Part shown: positions 16,361 to 24,922 of the stretch, in pieces
Layout of the letters: each line of letters opens with the position of its first letter
Position numbering within the stretch: position 1 is the first letter of the stretch
DNA from: an uncultured Chloroflexota bacterium
GTDB lineage: Bacteria; Chloroflexota; Chloroflexia; Chloroflexales; Roseiflexaceae
Reading direction: 5' to 3'
Length of the DNA stretch: 44,116 nucleotides
Assembly: GCA_937876225.1 (NCBI GenBank)
Contig: CALFIC010000175.1
Coordinates: forward strand, 1-44,116
The notes under the pieces: generated by a model
What the model saw: only the letters and a program-made list of their open reading frames with translations
Databases searched by the model: none
Told to the model about the DNA's origin: nothing
Position numbers and translations under genes: made by a program

Positions 16361-16750
16361 ATGCGTCAACAAATTTCAACTGGCACCCCTTGGGAAGCAA
16401 TGGCCGGTTATTCACGCGCAGTGCGCATTGGGGCGCAGGTCGCCGTATCGGGGACCACTGCATCGAATGCAGACGGTGAAGTCCAACACCCAGGAGATGC
16501 CGGCGCACAAGCCACCTATATCATCCGCAAAATCGAAGCAGCCCTCAACAGTGCCGGTGCACAGTTAAGCGATGTGATTCGCACGCGGATTTTTGTGGCC
16601 AATATCGACGATTGGGAAGCGGTTGCCCGCGCCCACGGCGCAATCTTTGGGGATATTCGCCCCGCAAACACCCTCGTCCGCGCCCAAATGATTGACCCAC
16701 GCATGTTGGTCGAAATCGAAGCCGATGCAATTATTACGTCAGAAGCCTAA
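16361..16750 (+). CDS. ridA: RidA family protein (enamine/imine deaminase)
   Basis: A 129-residue YjgF/YER057c/UK114 protein that hydrolyses reactive enamine/imine intermediates formed by PLP enzymes. Recognisable features are the start STGTPWEAMAGYSRAV, VAVSGTT, the helix GDAGAQATYIIRKIEAAL, DVIRTRIFVANIDDW and the C-terminal ARG-bearing strand RPANTLVRAQMIDPRMLVEI, which includes the conserved Arg that binds the substrate carboxylate. The subfamily lacking a strict RidA signature is possible, so deaminase activity is likely but not certain. It heads a run of closely spaced genes; the esterase starts 3 bases after its stop. Confidence 0.88.
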   Translation: MRQQISTGTPWEAMAGYSRAVRIGAQVAVSGTTASNADGEVQHPGDAGAQATYIIRKIEAALNSAGAQLSDVIRTRIFVANIDDWEAVARAHGAIFGDIRPANTLVRAQMIDPRMLVEIEADAIITSEA

Positions 16751-16753
16751 CCA

Positions 16754-17407
16754 ATGAGCGACATTCCCGATTTAGCCCTGCGCCACGAAGCACTCGCTCC
16801 GCGCATTGCCACCACCAAACCACCCCTATTAGTGTTGCTCCATGGCTATGGCAGCAACGAAGAAGATCTGCTCCAAATCGCACCCTACTTGCCTGATCAG
16901 CTACAAATCGTCAGCGTACGCGCCCCCTTCATGCTCATGCCAGGCTCAAATGCCTGGTTTGCCATCGAGCCAAGCAACAACGGCCTGATTTGCGATATCA
17001 CCCAAGCGCAACAGGCCTTGGTCGTACTCAACGAAAGCATTGACCAAGCCATCCGCATTTATGGGACAGACCCTCAACAAACCTTTGTAGCGGGGTTTAG
17101 TCAAGGAGGCGCAATGGCGGGACTGGTTGCCATGAGTCGGACTGATGTACGGGGCACCGTCATCATGAGTGGTATTAATCCCTTGACCGTGACCCCCACG
17201 CTCCCTGCTACGCTATGTCATGGCGACATCCTTGTCGTGCATGGCATACTCGACGAAGTAGTGCCGGTCAGTGATGGTCATGGGAGCCGTGATGCACTGC
17301 GTGAGCTCGGCTTTGATGTGCAGTATGTCGAATATCCAATCGGGCATACCGTCGATTTACGGGTGATTGGTGCCCTGACCGGGTTCCTTAATCAGAGATT
17401 GAAATGA
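16754..17407 (+). CDS. Alpha/beta hydrolase, phospholipase/carboxylesterase type
   Basis: A 217-residue serine hydrolase of the small YpfH/EstB-like carboxylesterase group. It has the oxyanion motif LLVLLHGYGSNEEDLL (about residue 24), the nucleophile elbow VAGFSQGGAMAG (Ser about residue 117), the catalytic Asp in VVHGILDEVVPV and the catalytic His in EYPIGHTVD. It has no signal peptide, so it acts in the cytoplasm on small acyl esters or thioesters. It begins 3 bases after ridA, and its stop overlaps the next ATG by 4 bases (ATGA), so the three genes form one transcript. Confidence 0.88.
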   Translation: MSDIPDLALRHEALAPRIATTKPPLLVLLHGYGSNEEDLLQIAPYLPDQLQIVSVRAPFMLMPGSNAWFAIEPSNNGLICDITQAQQALVVLNESIDQAIRIYGTDPQQTFVAGFSQGGAMAGLVAMSRTDVRGTVIMSGINPLTVTPTLPATLCHGDILVVHGILDEVVPVSDGHGSRDALRELGFDVQYVEYPIGHTVDLRVIGALTGFLNQRLK

Positions 17408-18120
17408 ACAGCAATTCACGTCAATTCCTAGAGTCATTTATTGCCATCGAGACGTTTTTGGGTGACACCAGTGGGTTGCCTCACGGCGTCCCATTTACCC
17501 AACACGTCGACACGTTGCGGCAATCCAATCATGCGGTGCGTGTATTTGCCGAAGACTTAAAGGCCTTTGCACGCCTGCGTAACGTGATTGTGCATGAGCG
17601 CGGTGGCGGCCAAGTACTCGCAGAGCCCAACCAGTGGGCGGTGGAGCGCATCGCACATATTCGTGATGTGTTACTGCAACCGGTACTTGTGACGCAATTT
17701 ATGCACAGCCCAGTCTGGACGATAGACGCCGACGAGACCCTTGCTGTAGCAACGCAACGGATGTATGCGCAACATTATTCACAATTACCAGTCTATGAAA
17801 ACGGCAAATACCATGGTATTCTCACCGTACGCAATGTCACCTACTGGATAGGGGCGCAACACCATCCTAGCCTGCGGCTCGACAATGTACAGGTACATAC
17901 GGTACTCGAATTTGCGGCGCAACGTGATACGGCGATTTTTGTGAATGTGCAGACACCATTAATCGACGTGGTAGGGTATTTTGCGGCCCACGACCGCCGC
18001 GGTACCTACCTTGATGCCGTACTGATTACCCAAGACGGCACCGCCACGCAGCCACTACTCGGATTAATTGCCATGGCAGACATTCCAGCAATCAACGAAC
18101 AACTCCAGTTATATTCCTAA
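17404..18120 (+). CDS. CBS-pair protein with N-terminal HEPN-like helical domain
   Basis: A 238-residue soluble protein. Residues 1-80 are helical and contain FARLRNVIVHERGGG; RNVIVH fits the R-x4-6-H motif of HEPN nucleases and resembles the HepT/DUF86 pattern. Residues about 95-235 form two CBS repeats (FMHSPVWTIDADETLAVATQRM ... QLPVYENGKYHGILTVRNVTYW, then a second copy ending LLGLIAMADI), which usually bind adenine nucleotides. The architecture suggests an adenylate-sensing regulator, possibly controlling an RNase-like or purely structural HEPN domain. It overlaps the esterase by ATGA. The function is not known. Confidence 0.75.
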   Translation: MNSNSRQFLESFIAIETFLGDTSGLPHGVPFTQHVDTLRQSNHAVRVFAEDLKAFARLRNVIVHERGGGQVLAEPNQWAVERIAHIRDVLLQPVLVTQFMHSPVWTIDADETLAVATQRMYAQHYSQLPVYENGKYHGILTVRNVTYWIGAQHHPSLRLDNVQVHTVLEFAAQRDTAIFVNVQTPLIDVVGYFAAHDRRGTYLDAVLITQDGTATQPLLGLIAMADIPAINEQLQLYS

Positions 18121-18140
18121 TACACAGAAGGATTGATTCT

Positions 18141-18332
18141 ATGAATCAGGGGATTTTTAATCCAAACATTGCGTTGTTTATTTGGGCAGCCTTTGGTGCG
18201 TTATCGGCAGCAGTGATTTACCGCAAAAACCACCCGTTGTGGTTTGCCATCCTGCTCGGCATTTTGCTGGGACCAATGGCGACAGTGATTGCGATTTTTA
18301 TTCCTATAAAAGCACCTCGCGACAATCCATAA
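18141..18332 (+). CDS. Small membrane protein, two TM segments
   Basis: A 63-residue hydrophobic protein with two predicted membrane helices, about residues 10-26 (ALFIWAAFGALSAAVIY) and 33-53 (WFAILLGILLGPMATVIAIF), joined by a basic turn YRKNHP. It has a good Shine-Dalgarno (GAAGGA) before the ATG. It lies 20 bases after the CBS gene and 61 bases before AIM24. Family and function are not recognised; it resembles small membrane proteins common in bacterial genomes. Confidence 0.65.
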   Translation: MNQGIFNPNIALFIWAAFGALSAAVIYRKNHPLWFAILLGILLGPMATVIAIFIPIKAPRDNP

Positions 18333-18393
18333 CGGTAGTACCGTATTACTTACACACAGTCAATACAGTATCAATTTCGTGAAGGAAGACTAT

Positions 18394-19242
18394 ATGAATG
18401 CAACGGTTATCGCCCGCATGGACGGCGTGCAGAGCAGTGTCGAAGTACTCGAATACCCTGCAGTCAACATCTCGCGCCGACCGGATTTGGCGGCAATTGC
18501 ATACTATGCCCAACAAATGGGACTGCGTTTACGCCAATTACGGATTACCCTCAATGACGGTAGTGCCATCATCGAACCAGGTATGCTCCAGTTTAGTCGA
18601 GGCAATATCACCACCAATACCAGCGCCGGTGGGGCATGGGGATTACTCAAACGCTTGTTGGAGCGGCGGTTCAACAACGAATCGGTATTTCGTACCACCT
18701 TCCACGGTACGGGTGAAATCTATACGGAACCAACCTTTGACCACTACTTACTGACGCGCATTCAACCAGGCGAAGAAGCTATTGTCGATGATGGACGTTA
18801 CCTTGCGAGTGAGCAGGGTGTCGATACCAGTCTGGCATTCAAAAAAAACCTCTCGAGCTTGATTTTTAGCAAAGACGAAGTGGTACGTACGCGGATTAGT
18901 GGCAATGGCTGGTGTGTGGTGCAAAGCCCCATCCCTGCCAGCGATGTGCTCCGGGTAGAGCTGAATAACGAAGAACTGCGTGTTGATGGTGACATTGTGT
19001 TATTGCGCAAGGGAGTCATCACCCAGCAAATCGACAATGCCACAAACTCCGTAGTAGGGCTCGCCACATCAGGCGAAGGGCTCGTACAGGTATTCCGTGG
19101 CACCGGACAAATCTGGTTGGCTCCCGCAGAGCACGGCTATAGTCAATTGGTCGATTTACTCCAAACTGCCGGCACCACGACCTACGCCAAATCCAGCCAA
19201 ACCAATCGCAAAAAATCGTTACTAGAGGAATTGATTAAATGA
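18394..19242 (+). CDS. AIM24 family protein
   Basis: A 282-residue protein of the AIM24/DUF124 beta-sandwich family. It shows the family pattern of repeated Gly-rich strands: IIEPGMLQFSRGNIT near residue 64, HGTGEIYTEPTFDHYLL near residue 110 and FRGTGQIWLAPAE near residue 240. Bacterial members are of uncertain function; the mitochondrial one affects membrane organisation. The ATG at 18394 is preferred over the GTG at 18379 because AAGGAAG sits between them. The stop overlaps the methyltransferase start by ATGA, which starts a coupled gene series. It has no signal peptide. Confidence 0.82.
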   Translation: MNATVIARMDGVQSSVEVLEYPAVNISRRPDLAAIAYYAQQMGLRLRQLRITLNDGSAIIEPGMLQFSRGNITTNTSAGGAWGLLKRLLERRFNNESVFRTTFHGTGEIYTEPTFDHYLLTRIQPGEEAIVDDGRYLASEQGVDTSLAFKKNLSSLIFSKDEVVRTRISGNGWCVVQSPIPASDVLRVELNNEELRVDGDIVLLRKGVITQQIDNATNSVVGLATSGEGLVQVFRGTGQIWLAPAEHGYSQLVDLLQTAGTTTYAKSSQTNRKKSLLEELIK

Positions 19243-19901
19243 CTACGCCTATTAATCCTCGGCGCATCGTCGCCAATGGCTACGACAAAATCGCCCTACG
19301 CTTCCAAGAATGGGGCGCCAATCTGCGTATCGAAGAGCGTGACCGTTACATCCAAGTATTGCTTGATCATGCCACACGCGGCATGCCACTACTCGATTTG
19401 GGATGTGGGAACGGGCTCCCGTTTACCAAGCAATTGGCAGAGCGCTACCGTGTCACCGCCGTCGATATTTCGCCCGTCCAAGCCAAACTCGCCGCCCGCA
19501 ACGTACCGCGGGCCCAAGTGATTTGTGCCGACATGAGCAACATGCACTTTCCGCCCGAATCATTTGATGCGATTAGTGCGTTTTATTCGCTCATTCACCT
19601 CCCCCGCGAGGAGCTAGGCGAGTTTTTGCTCCGCATGACCCGCTGGCTGCGTCCCAATGGGTTATTTGTGGGGTGCTTTACGGCCCACGACATGCCCGGT
19701 GAATACAGCGACGATTGGTTAGGGGCGCCGATGTTTTGGAGTGGCTATGACAGCCAGCGCAACCGCGAGTTGCTCCGCGCCGCGGGGTTGACGATTCACT
19801 CGGCCGTCGAAGAACATGCCGACGAAGATGGCCAAGACGTAGTTTTTTTGTGGGTTATTGCCGAACGTACTGCCCCCCAACCCGTCCGCGCTATACAATA
19901 G
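19239..19901 (+). CDS. Class I SAM-dependent methyltransferase
   Basis: A 220-residue methyltransferase. Motif I is PLLDLGCGNGLPFTKQLA (about residue 50), motif II is VTAVDISPVQAKLAARN with the acidic residue that binds the SAM ribose, and the post-motifs are VICADMSNMHFPPESFDAI and LRPNGLFVGCF. The substrate cannot be identified from sequence. It overlaps the AIM24 stop by ATGA and is followed 25 bases later by the methylmalonyl-CoA epimerase gene. Confidence 0.85.
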   Translation: MTTPINPRRIVANGYDKIALRFQEWGANLRIEERDRYIQVLLDHATRGMPLLDLGCGNGLPFTKQLAERYRVTAVDISPVQAKLAARNVPRAQVICADMSNMHFPPESFDAISAFYSLIHLPREELGEFLLRMTRWLRPNGLFVGCFTAHDMPGEYSDDWLGAPMFWSGYDSQRNRELLRAAGLTIHSAVEEHADEDGQDVVFLWVIAERTAPQPVRAIQ

Positions 19902-19926
19902 CATTAGATTACACCGAGAGAACTCT

Positions 19927-20328
19927 ATGTTTGAAACAATTGATCATATCGGGCTAGCCGTCACCGATATCGCCGAAGCTGTGGCACTCTACCAAAGCCA
20001 ATTTGGCATGCAGGAATGGGAAATCATCGAGCTCCCCGAACGTCACATGCGCGTCGCCATTACCACCATTGGCACCAGCATGGTCGAACTCATCGCCCCT
20101 ACTGCCCCCGAAGCAGCCTTTGCCAAGTATTTGGCCGAAAAAGGCCCCGGCATGCACCATATCGCCTACCAGGTCGCCGACATCACCGCCGCCCTCGCCA
20201 CCCTCAAAGCCCAAGGATTGCGCCTCGTAGACGAGGTCCCCCGCCCAGGCTTGCACGGCACCCTAGTAGCCTTTGTGCATCCCAAAGCGACGCTGGGCAC
20301 CTTGATCGAACTGGTGCAACACGTATGA
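19927..20328 (+). CDS. Methylmalonyl-CoA epimerase
   Basis: A 133-residue VOC-fold enzyme that interconverts (R)- and (S)-methylmalonyl-CoA in propionyl-CoA metabolism. It has two beta-alpha-beta-beta-beta modules: FETIDHIGLAVTDI carries the first metal His and KGPGMHHIAYQVADI the second, with GTLIELVQH near the end supplying a Glu. Length and motifs match known epimerases. The ATG at 19927 has GAGAG upstream; the longer frame from 19858 overlaps the methyltransferase and lacks support. Its stop overlaps the next ATG (ATGA). Methylmalonyl-CoA mutase is not in this window. Confidence 0.88.
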   Translation: MFETIDHIGLAVTDIAEAVALYQSQFGMQEWEIIELPERHMRVAITTIGTSMVELIAPTAPEAAFAKYLAEKGPGMHHIAYQVADITAALATLKAQGLRLVDEVPRPGLHGTLVAFVHPKATLGTLIELVQHV

Positions 20329-21386
20329 GCGCAGTGCGGATTGGCGTCATTGGTTGTGGACCGATTGCCCAAGCGGGGCATTTACCTGCCACTGTCAAAG
20401 CGCACAACGCCCAACTCTATGCCATCGCCGACCGCTCCGAACGCCTACGTACCTACGCCGCCGCCGTCTACGAGCCCCACGCCGTCTATGGCGATGCCAG
20501 TGAATTACTGGCAGACCCGCAGGTCGAGGCAGTGATTGTGGCGGTGGCGGATCAATTCCACATCCCACTGACACTCCAAGCCCTGGCGGCGGGGAAGCAC
20601 GTACTAGTAGAAAAACCGTTGGGGGTCGATGTGAATAGTTGCCAGCAGCTCTTGACAGTCAGCCAATCGAGCGACCGCATCGTGCAAGTAGGCAACAACA
20701 AACGCTTTGACCCGGGGATTGCCTTTGCCCACGACATGACTGCCCAATTGGGTGAGCGGATGGCCTACCGCGGCTGGTATTGCGATTCGCTGTATCGCTA
20801 TACCGTCACCGATAATTTGCAGCCCACCATCATCCAAGACCCGCACGCGTTGCGCCCGGCAGGCAATCCCAAAGGGGACCGGCGCAAGTATTTGCTGTTG
20901 ACCCATGGCAGTCATCTGGTGGATACGGCGCGCTATATCTGCGGACCAATCACGCACGTGCAAACGCGGTTGTTGCAACGGGCAGAAAGTTGGTGTTGGT
21001 TTAGTGCGGTGACGTTTGCGGATGGGAGCCTAGGGCATCTCGATTTGACGGTGACGATTCGGGGCGACCACCACGAAGGGTTCCATTTGTATGCGAGTGA
21101 TGGCAGTATTATGGCCAAAACCTACCTACCGTGGTACCACAAAAGTAGTGACGTCGAAGTATTTACCAGCCACGACCAACAATATCACCGGCCACTGGGC
21201 GCCGACGGACATTCGTACAAACGCCAAATCGAAGGCTTCGCTGATACGATTCGTGGGCGCACCAGCCAACGGGGAGCCAGCGTCAGCGATGGACTGGCAG
21301 CGATCCAGGTATTGGCGGCGATGACGGCATCGGCCAATGCTGATGGGGCGACGGTGACGGTGGCCGATATGATGGGGGAGCCATGA
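20325..21386 (+). CDS. Gfo/Idh/MocA family oxidoreductase
   Basis: A 353-residue NAD(P)-dependent dehydrogenase. It has the Rossmann start VRIGVIGCGPIAQAGHLP, EKPLGVDVNSCQQLL with the catalytic Lys (about residue 95) and the substrate-domain motif LTHGSHLVDTARYICG with His and Asp. The ATG at 20325 overlaps the epimerase stop by ATGA; the frame is open further upstream but that is a shadow of the epimerase. The C-terminus ends with MMGEP and overlaps the DUF72 start. The substrate is probably a sugar, but this cannot be specified. Confidence 0.86.
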   Translation: MSAVRIGVIGCGPIAQAGHLPATVKAHNAQLYAIADRSERLRTYAAAVYEPHAVYGDASELLADPQVEAVIVAVADQFHIPLTLQALAAGKHVLVEKPLGVDVNSCQQLLTVSQSSDRIVQVGNNKRFDPGIAFAHDMTAQLGERMAYRGWYCDSLYRYTVTDNLQPTIIQDPHALRPAGNPKGDRRKYLLLTHGSHLVDTARYICGPITHVQTRLLQRAESWCWFSAVTFADGSLGHLDLTVTIRGDHHEGFHLYASDGSIMAKTYLPWYHKSSDVEVFTSHDQQYHRPLGADGHSYKRQIEGFADTIRGRTSQRGASVSDGLAAIQVLAAMTASANADGATVTVADMMGEP

Positions 21387-22240
21387 GTTTTACGATGGGG
21401 TGTGCGGTCTGGTCACACAAAGAATGGGTAGGGAATCTGTTTCCCAGTGGCAGCAAAGCCAATGATTTTTTGCGGTTGTATGGCCAACGCTTCCAAAACG
21501 TAGAAGGCAATACGACGTTTTATGCCACGCCACCCCCCGAAACGGTACAGAAATGGCGCAACGATACCCCCGAATCATTCCAGTTTTGCTTCAAAATCCC
21601 CCAGCTGATTAGCCACCACGGTGAACTGGCTGACAACATCGCCGCCACCCATGAATTCCTCACGCGGGTGGAGCCGTTAGGACCACGCCTAGGACCATTT
21701 TTCTTGCAATTACCACCCCACTTTGCCCTACGCCATGCCGACCAGCTGGCCACCTGGCTGGCAGCCTGGCCACGCGATTACCGCATCAGCGTAGAAGTAC
21801 GCCACCCCGATTGGTACAAACCGACCAATGAACAACGCTTGATGGAGTTACTCGAGCACCATAACGCAGGGCATTGCATGATGGATGTACGCCCCCTCGA
21901 TTTGGGCGATTTGCCGGGTGCCGAAGCCGATTTGGCCAAGGCCCGTGACCACAAACCACGGGTGCCGCTCCGCCCGTTTGTGACGGGCAAATTAGCGTTG
22001 GTGCGCTATATTAGCCACCCCGATACGGTGCGCAACCAAGCCTTGTGGGATGAATGGCAGGTGCGGATTGGTGAGTGGTTGCAGGACGGGGTAGACGTAC
22101 ATTTTTTTATGCATTGCCCAGTCGAAACGACCTCGCCGACCAATGCACGGATATTTTACCGAAAGTTATGTCAATACACTACATTACCTGCATTGCCATG
22201 GGATGATTTGGCGGTACCGGAGCAAGCCAGTTTGTTTTGA
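21383..22240 (+). CDS. DUF72 domain-containing protein (YecE-like)
   Basis: A 285-residue TIM-barrel-like protein of the DUF72/YecE family. It shows MGCAVWSHKEWVGNLFP at the start, the family block VEGNTTFYATPPPETVQKW, FCFKIPQLISHHG, LGPFFLQLPPHFA and SVEVRHPDWY. The biochemical role of the family is not established. It is the last of five genes chained by overlapping or near starts and stops (18394-22240), suggesting coordinated expression. No terminator hairpin is obvious in the 180 bases that follow. Confidence 0.86.
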   Translation: MSFTMGCAVWSHKEWVGNLFPSGSKANDFLRLYGQRFQNVEGNTTFYATPPPETVQKWRNDTPESFQFCFKIPQLISHHGELADNIAATHEFLTRVEPLGPRLGPFFLQLPPHFALRHADQLATWLAAWPRDYRISVEVRHPDWYKPTNEQRLMELLEHHNAGHCMMDVRPLDLGDLPGAEADLAKARDHKPRVPLRPFVTGKLALVRYISHPDTVRNQALWDEWQVRIGEWLQDGVDVHFFMHCPVETTSPTNARIFYRKLCQYTTLPALPWDDLAVPEQASLF

Positions 22241-22384
22241 GGGGGAGCGTGCGTCCGCACTGCACCTACCGCTATACCCATCATCACGGGAGCGTGGGCC
22301 GCGACGGACGATTGAAACATTTTGCTTATTCACGGCGCGGCATACGTTTTTTTCAAAAAAAAGACCACACACAAAAGCGAAGCT

Positions 22385-22393
22385 TGCTACAAT
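22385..22393 (+). promoter_or_regulatory. Extended -10 promoter TGC-TACAAT for helicase gene
   Basis: TGC followed by TACAAT sits 28 bases before the GTG start at 22421, with Shine-Dalgarno-like GGGAGG and AAAGG between. No good -35 box is seen; T and A tracts (22348-22362) lie upstream. Confidence 0.45.
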
Positions 22394-22420
22394 AAAGGGA
22401 GGAAGAAAAGGAATCACACT

Positions 22421-24457
22421 GTGGATTATCTTGCAAACTTAAACGATGACCAATATGCGGCGGTGGTAGCGCCGGTGGGACCGGTGCTGGTCAAAGCGGG
22501 AGCCGGTAGCGGCAAAACTCGGGTATTGACGTTGCGGATCGCGCATCTGGTCAATCACCACAAAGTCGAACCCGGGCATATTTTGGCGTTGACGTTTACC
22601 AACAAAGCGGCCAAAGAGATGCGTCAACGGCTCAAACCGATCCTCGGCGGGCGCTTGCAACGCTTGACGACGGGGACATTCCATGCCATTTGTGTCAAGA
22701 TTTTGCGCCAACATATCGAAGGCAAATTGGGGCATTACACCCGCAATTTTAGTATTTATAGTGGCGACGAACAAGAGCAACTAGCGCAACAGAGCATTGA
22801 TGCCGCGCCGGAAGTATCACCCGATGCGACGGACGTCAATGACTTGTTGCGCCGGATTTCGCGGGCCAAAAGTCGCTTGCAAACCCCCAAAATGTTGCTA
22901 GCGACGGCCGAAAACAGCAATGATAGCTGGATTGCCTTGCGCTATCGCCATTATCAAGGCTTATTGTCGGAATCAAACGCGGTCGACTTCGATGATTTGA
23001 TTCAGCTGGCGTACCGCCTGCTGAGTGAGCACGAAGATGTACTCGATGCGGTGCAACAGCAATGGCGACATGTGCTAGTAGACGAATACCAAGACACCGA
23101 CCCGAGTCAATTTAGTCTGGTGCGGTTGTTGAGTGAGCCGGTGGGGTCGAGGCCGCGTTCGTTGTTTGCGGTGGGTGACGCGATGCAGTCGATTTATGGC
23201 TTCCGTAATGCCGACCACACGATTATCACGCGCTTCCACGAGACCTTCCCGCAGGCGCAGGTGATCGAACTCAAAACCAACTACCGTAGTCGCCAGCCTA
23301 TCCTCGACGCGGCCTATGCGGTGATTCGGCATAGCAAAGCGGTCATCCCCATGCAGCTCAACGCGCATCAGCAGGGGCGGCATATCGACAAAAGCGTGAT
23401 TTTTTTGCAGTATCAACACGGCAAAGAAGAAGCCCAAAAAATCGCTCACGAGATTGGGCTGATGACCAATAGCGCCGAAAACGTGGGGGCATTTGGGGAT
23501 GTCAAACGTGAAGGACGGCGCCCAAAAGAAATTGCGATTTTGTACCGCTCCAAGTTTATGAGCCGGGCCTTCGAAGAAGCGTTGCGCTTGTTGCGCATCC
23601 CCTACAAACTCAAGGGACAATTGGGGTTTTATGATCGAGCGGTGGTGCGCGATTTGCTGGCGTTTGTGCGTTTGGCGGTGAATTCACGCGACAACATGGC
23701 GTTGACCCGCATCGCCGACATCCCCAAGCGGGGCTTGAGTGCCAAACCGCTCAAGGTGTTTAGTGTGGAGGCGGCCCGGCGCAATTTGGCAATTGCCGAC
23801 GTACTGGGCGACATCATGATTTTGGCGCAACTCGAAGAAAAAGCCCGTACAGGGGCGCGCCAATTGCATCAGCTGCTGGCACGTTTGCGCCAACGCATCA
23901 AAAACAATATTGGGCCACGGGAATTGTTGGAAGATATTTTGGTGCAAACTAACTACATGGCCTACCTCGAGGGTCTGCATGCCAAAGATGCCGAGAAGCT
24001 GAGTGACGCTAAAGAGCACATCAACGAGTTGATGCTGGTGGCGGATGAATACGACAGCGCTGAGGATTTTTTGCAATATGTGGCGATTATGACTAGTAGT
24101 GATGATGGCGACGACGAGCGCGACCAAGTGCAACTGCTCACCATCCACGCCGCCAAAGGGCTCGAATGGCCGTTGGTATTTGTGGTAGGGCTCGAGGAAG
24201 GGGTGTTACCTCACGAGCGGAGCATGACGAGTAACGAGGGGATCGAAGAAGAGCGCCGGTTGTGCTATGTGGCGGTGACCCGTGCGGCCGAGCGATTATA
24301 TCTGTCGTGGTGTGCCGAGCGCAGTGGTGGGGCCAGCAACCGAAACAGCAAAAAAGGCGTCAAAGGCTCGACAGCGCCGACCAAACGCTCACGGTTTTAT
24401 GATGATATTGAAGCATACGGGCAAGAATTGGCCGCTCGGCGTAGTACCAAACAATAG
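22421..24457 (+). CDS. UvrD/PcrA/Rep-family ATP-dependent DNA helicase
   Basis: A 678-residue superfamily 1A 3'-5' helicase acting in DNA repair or replication-fork clearance. Motifs in order are Q motif and LNDDQYAAVVAPVGPVLV, Walker A KAGAGSGKTRVLT, motif Ia LALTFTNKAAKEMRQR, motif II VLVDEYQDTDPSQFSL, motif III GDAMQSIYGFRNAD, motif IV ELKTNYRSRQPIL, motif V TIHAAKGLEWPLVFVVGL and motif VI EEERRLCYVAVTRAAERLYL. It is somewhat shorter than Escherichia coli UvrD (720) and ends in a basic tail. The GTG at 22421 is used because AAAGG lies nine bases upstream; the open frame to 22322 has no support. The small membrane protein gene follows 10 bases after its stop. Confidence 0.92.
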   Translation: MDYLANLNDDQYAAVVAPVGPVLVKAGAGSGKTRVLTLRIAHLVNHHKVEPGHILALTFTNKAAKEMRQRLKPILGGRLQRLTTGTFHAICVKILRQHIEGKLGHYTRNFSIYSGDEQEQLAQQSIDAAPEVSPDATDVNDLLRRISRAKSRLQTPKMLLATAENSNDSWIALRYRHYQGLLSESNAVDFDDLIQLAYRLLSEHEDVLDAVQQQWRHVLVDEYQDTDPSQFSLVRLLSEPVGSRPRSLFAVGDAMQSIYGFRNADHTIITRFHETFPQAQVIELKTNYRSRQPILDAAYAVIRHSKAVIPMQLNAHQQGRHIDKSVIFLQYQHGKEEAQKIAHEIGLMTNSAENVGAFGDVKREGRRPKEIAILYRSKFMSRAFEEALRLLRIPYKLKGQLGFYDRAVVRDLLAFVRLAVNSRDNMALTRIADIPKRGLSAKPLKVFSVEAARRNLAIADVLGDIMILAQLEEKARTGARQLHQLLARLRQRIKNNIGPRELLEDILVQTNYMAYLEGLHAKDAEKLSDAKEHINELMLVADEYDSAEDFLQYVAIMTSSDDGDDERDQVQLLTIHAAKGLEWPLVFVVGLEEGVLPHERSMTSNEGIEEERRLCYVAVTRAAERLYLSWCAERSGGASNRNSKKGVKGSTAPTKRSRFYDDIEAYGQELAARRSTKQ

Positions 24458-24467
24458 GAGTTGACAG

Positions 24468-24893
24468 ATGGCAAATCAAAAAGAATCCGGTGGGTTTTTT
24501 CAGCAATTACGCTCGGTGATCCTCAAGTGGTTGATTACCTCACTGGCGATATTTGCGGCGATTTATTTGGTGCCCGGGATTCATTTCACCGGACCAGGCT
24601 GGCAATTGGGGATTATTGCGGCGATTTTTAGTGTCGTCAATCTGCTGTTGCGGCCGATTTTGATGTTGATTACCTGCCCGATGATTATTTTGACGCTCGG
24701 GATGTTTAGTGTAGCCATCAATGCGTTATTGTTGATGTTTACCGCCAATGTGGCGATTTATTTGGGCATCGCATATTCGATTGATTCGTTTACCGCGGCG
24801 TTTATTGGGGCCTTGGTGATTTCGTTCACGTCGCTGATCCTCAATTTGTTGGCCGGCGAGGGGAGCGTGCGCGTCGAGGTGCATCGGGATTAG
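24468..24893 (+). CDS. Phage-holin-family (4 TMS) membrane protein
   Basis: A 141-residue membrane protein with four hydrophobic segments, about residues 19-37, 43-65, 69-92 and 105-130. It includes the recurrent family block VVNLLLRPILMLITCPMIIL. It matches the widespread 'mycobacterial 4-TMS phage holin superfamily IV' membrane family, which is usually chromosomal and not proven to lyse cells. There are no other phage genes nearby. The ATG has AGGAG 11 bases upstream. It probably shares a transcript with the helicase. Its TAG stop lies in the left arm of a palindrome shared with the convergent selenoprotein candidate. Confidence 0.82.
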   Translation: MANQKESGGFFQQLRSVILKWLITSLAIFAAIYLVPGIHFTGPGWQLGIIAAIFSVVNLLLRPILMLITCPMIILTLGMFSVAINALLLMFTANVAIYLGIAYSIDSFTAAFIGALVISFTSLILNLLAGEGSVRVEVHRD

Positions 24894-24922
24894 ATCCGCA
24901 GCAGGCTGCGGCGCTAATCCCG
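24885..24922. terminator. Bidirectional palindrome between convergent genes
   Basis: Outer arms CGGGATTAG (24885-24893) and CTAATCCCG (24914-24922) enclose an inner hairpin CCGCAGC-AG-GCTGCGG (24896-24911). The stop codon of the holin-like gene lies in the left arm and that of the minus-strand thioredoxin-like gene in the right arm. No long T tract follows on either side, so it may act as an RNA 3'-end stabiliser as much as a terminator. Its core matches the palindrome at 42802-42841. Confidence 0.6.

Noticed and set aside
22348..22362. T7-C-A8 sequence ahead of the helicase as a terminator
   Set aside because: It is an A/T-only inverted repeat with no GC stem, so it would not form a stable terminator hairpin.
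24468..24893. Prophage suggested by the holin-family gene
   Set aside because: No other phage genes occur nearby, and this 4-TMS family is commonly chromosomal in non-phage contexts.
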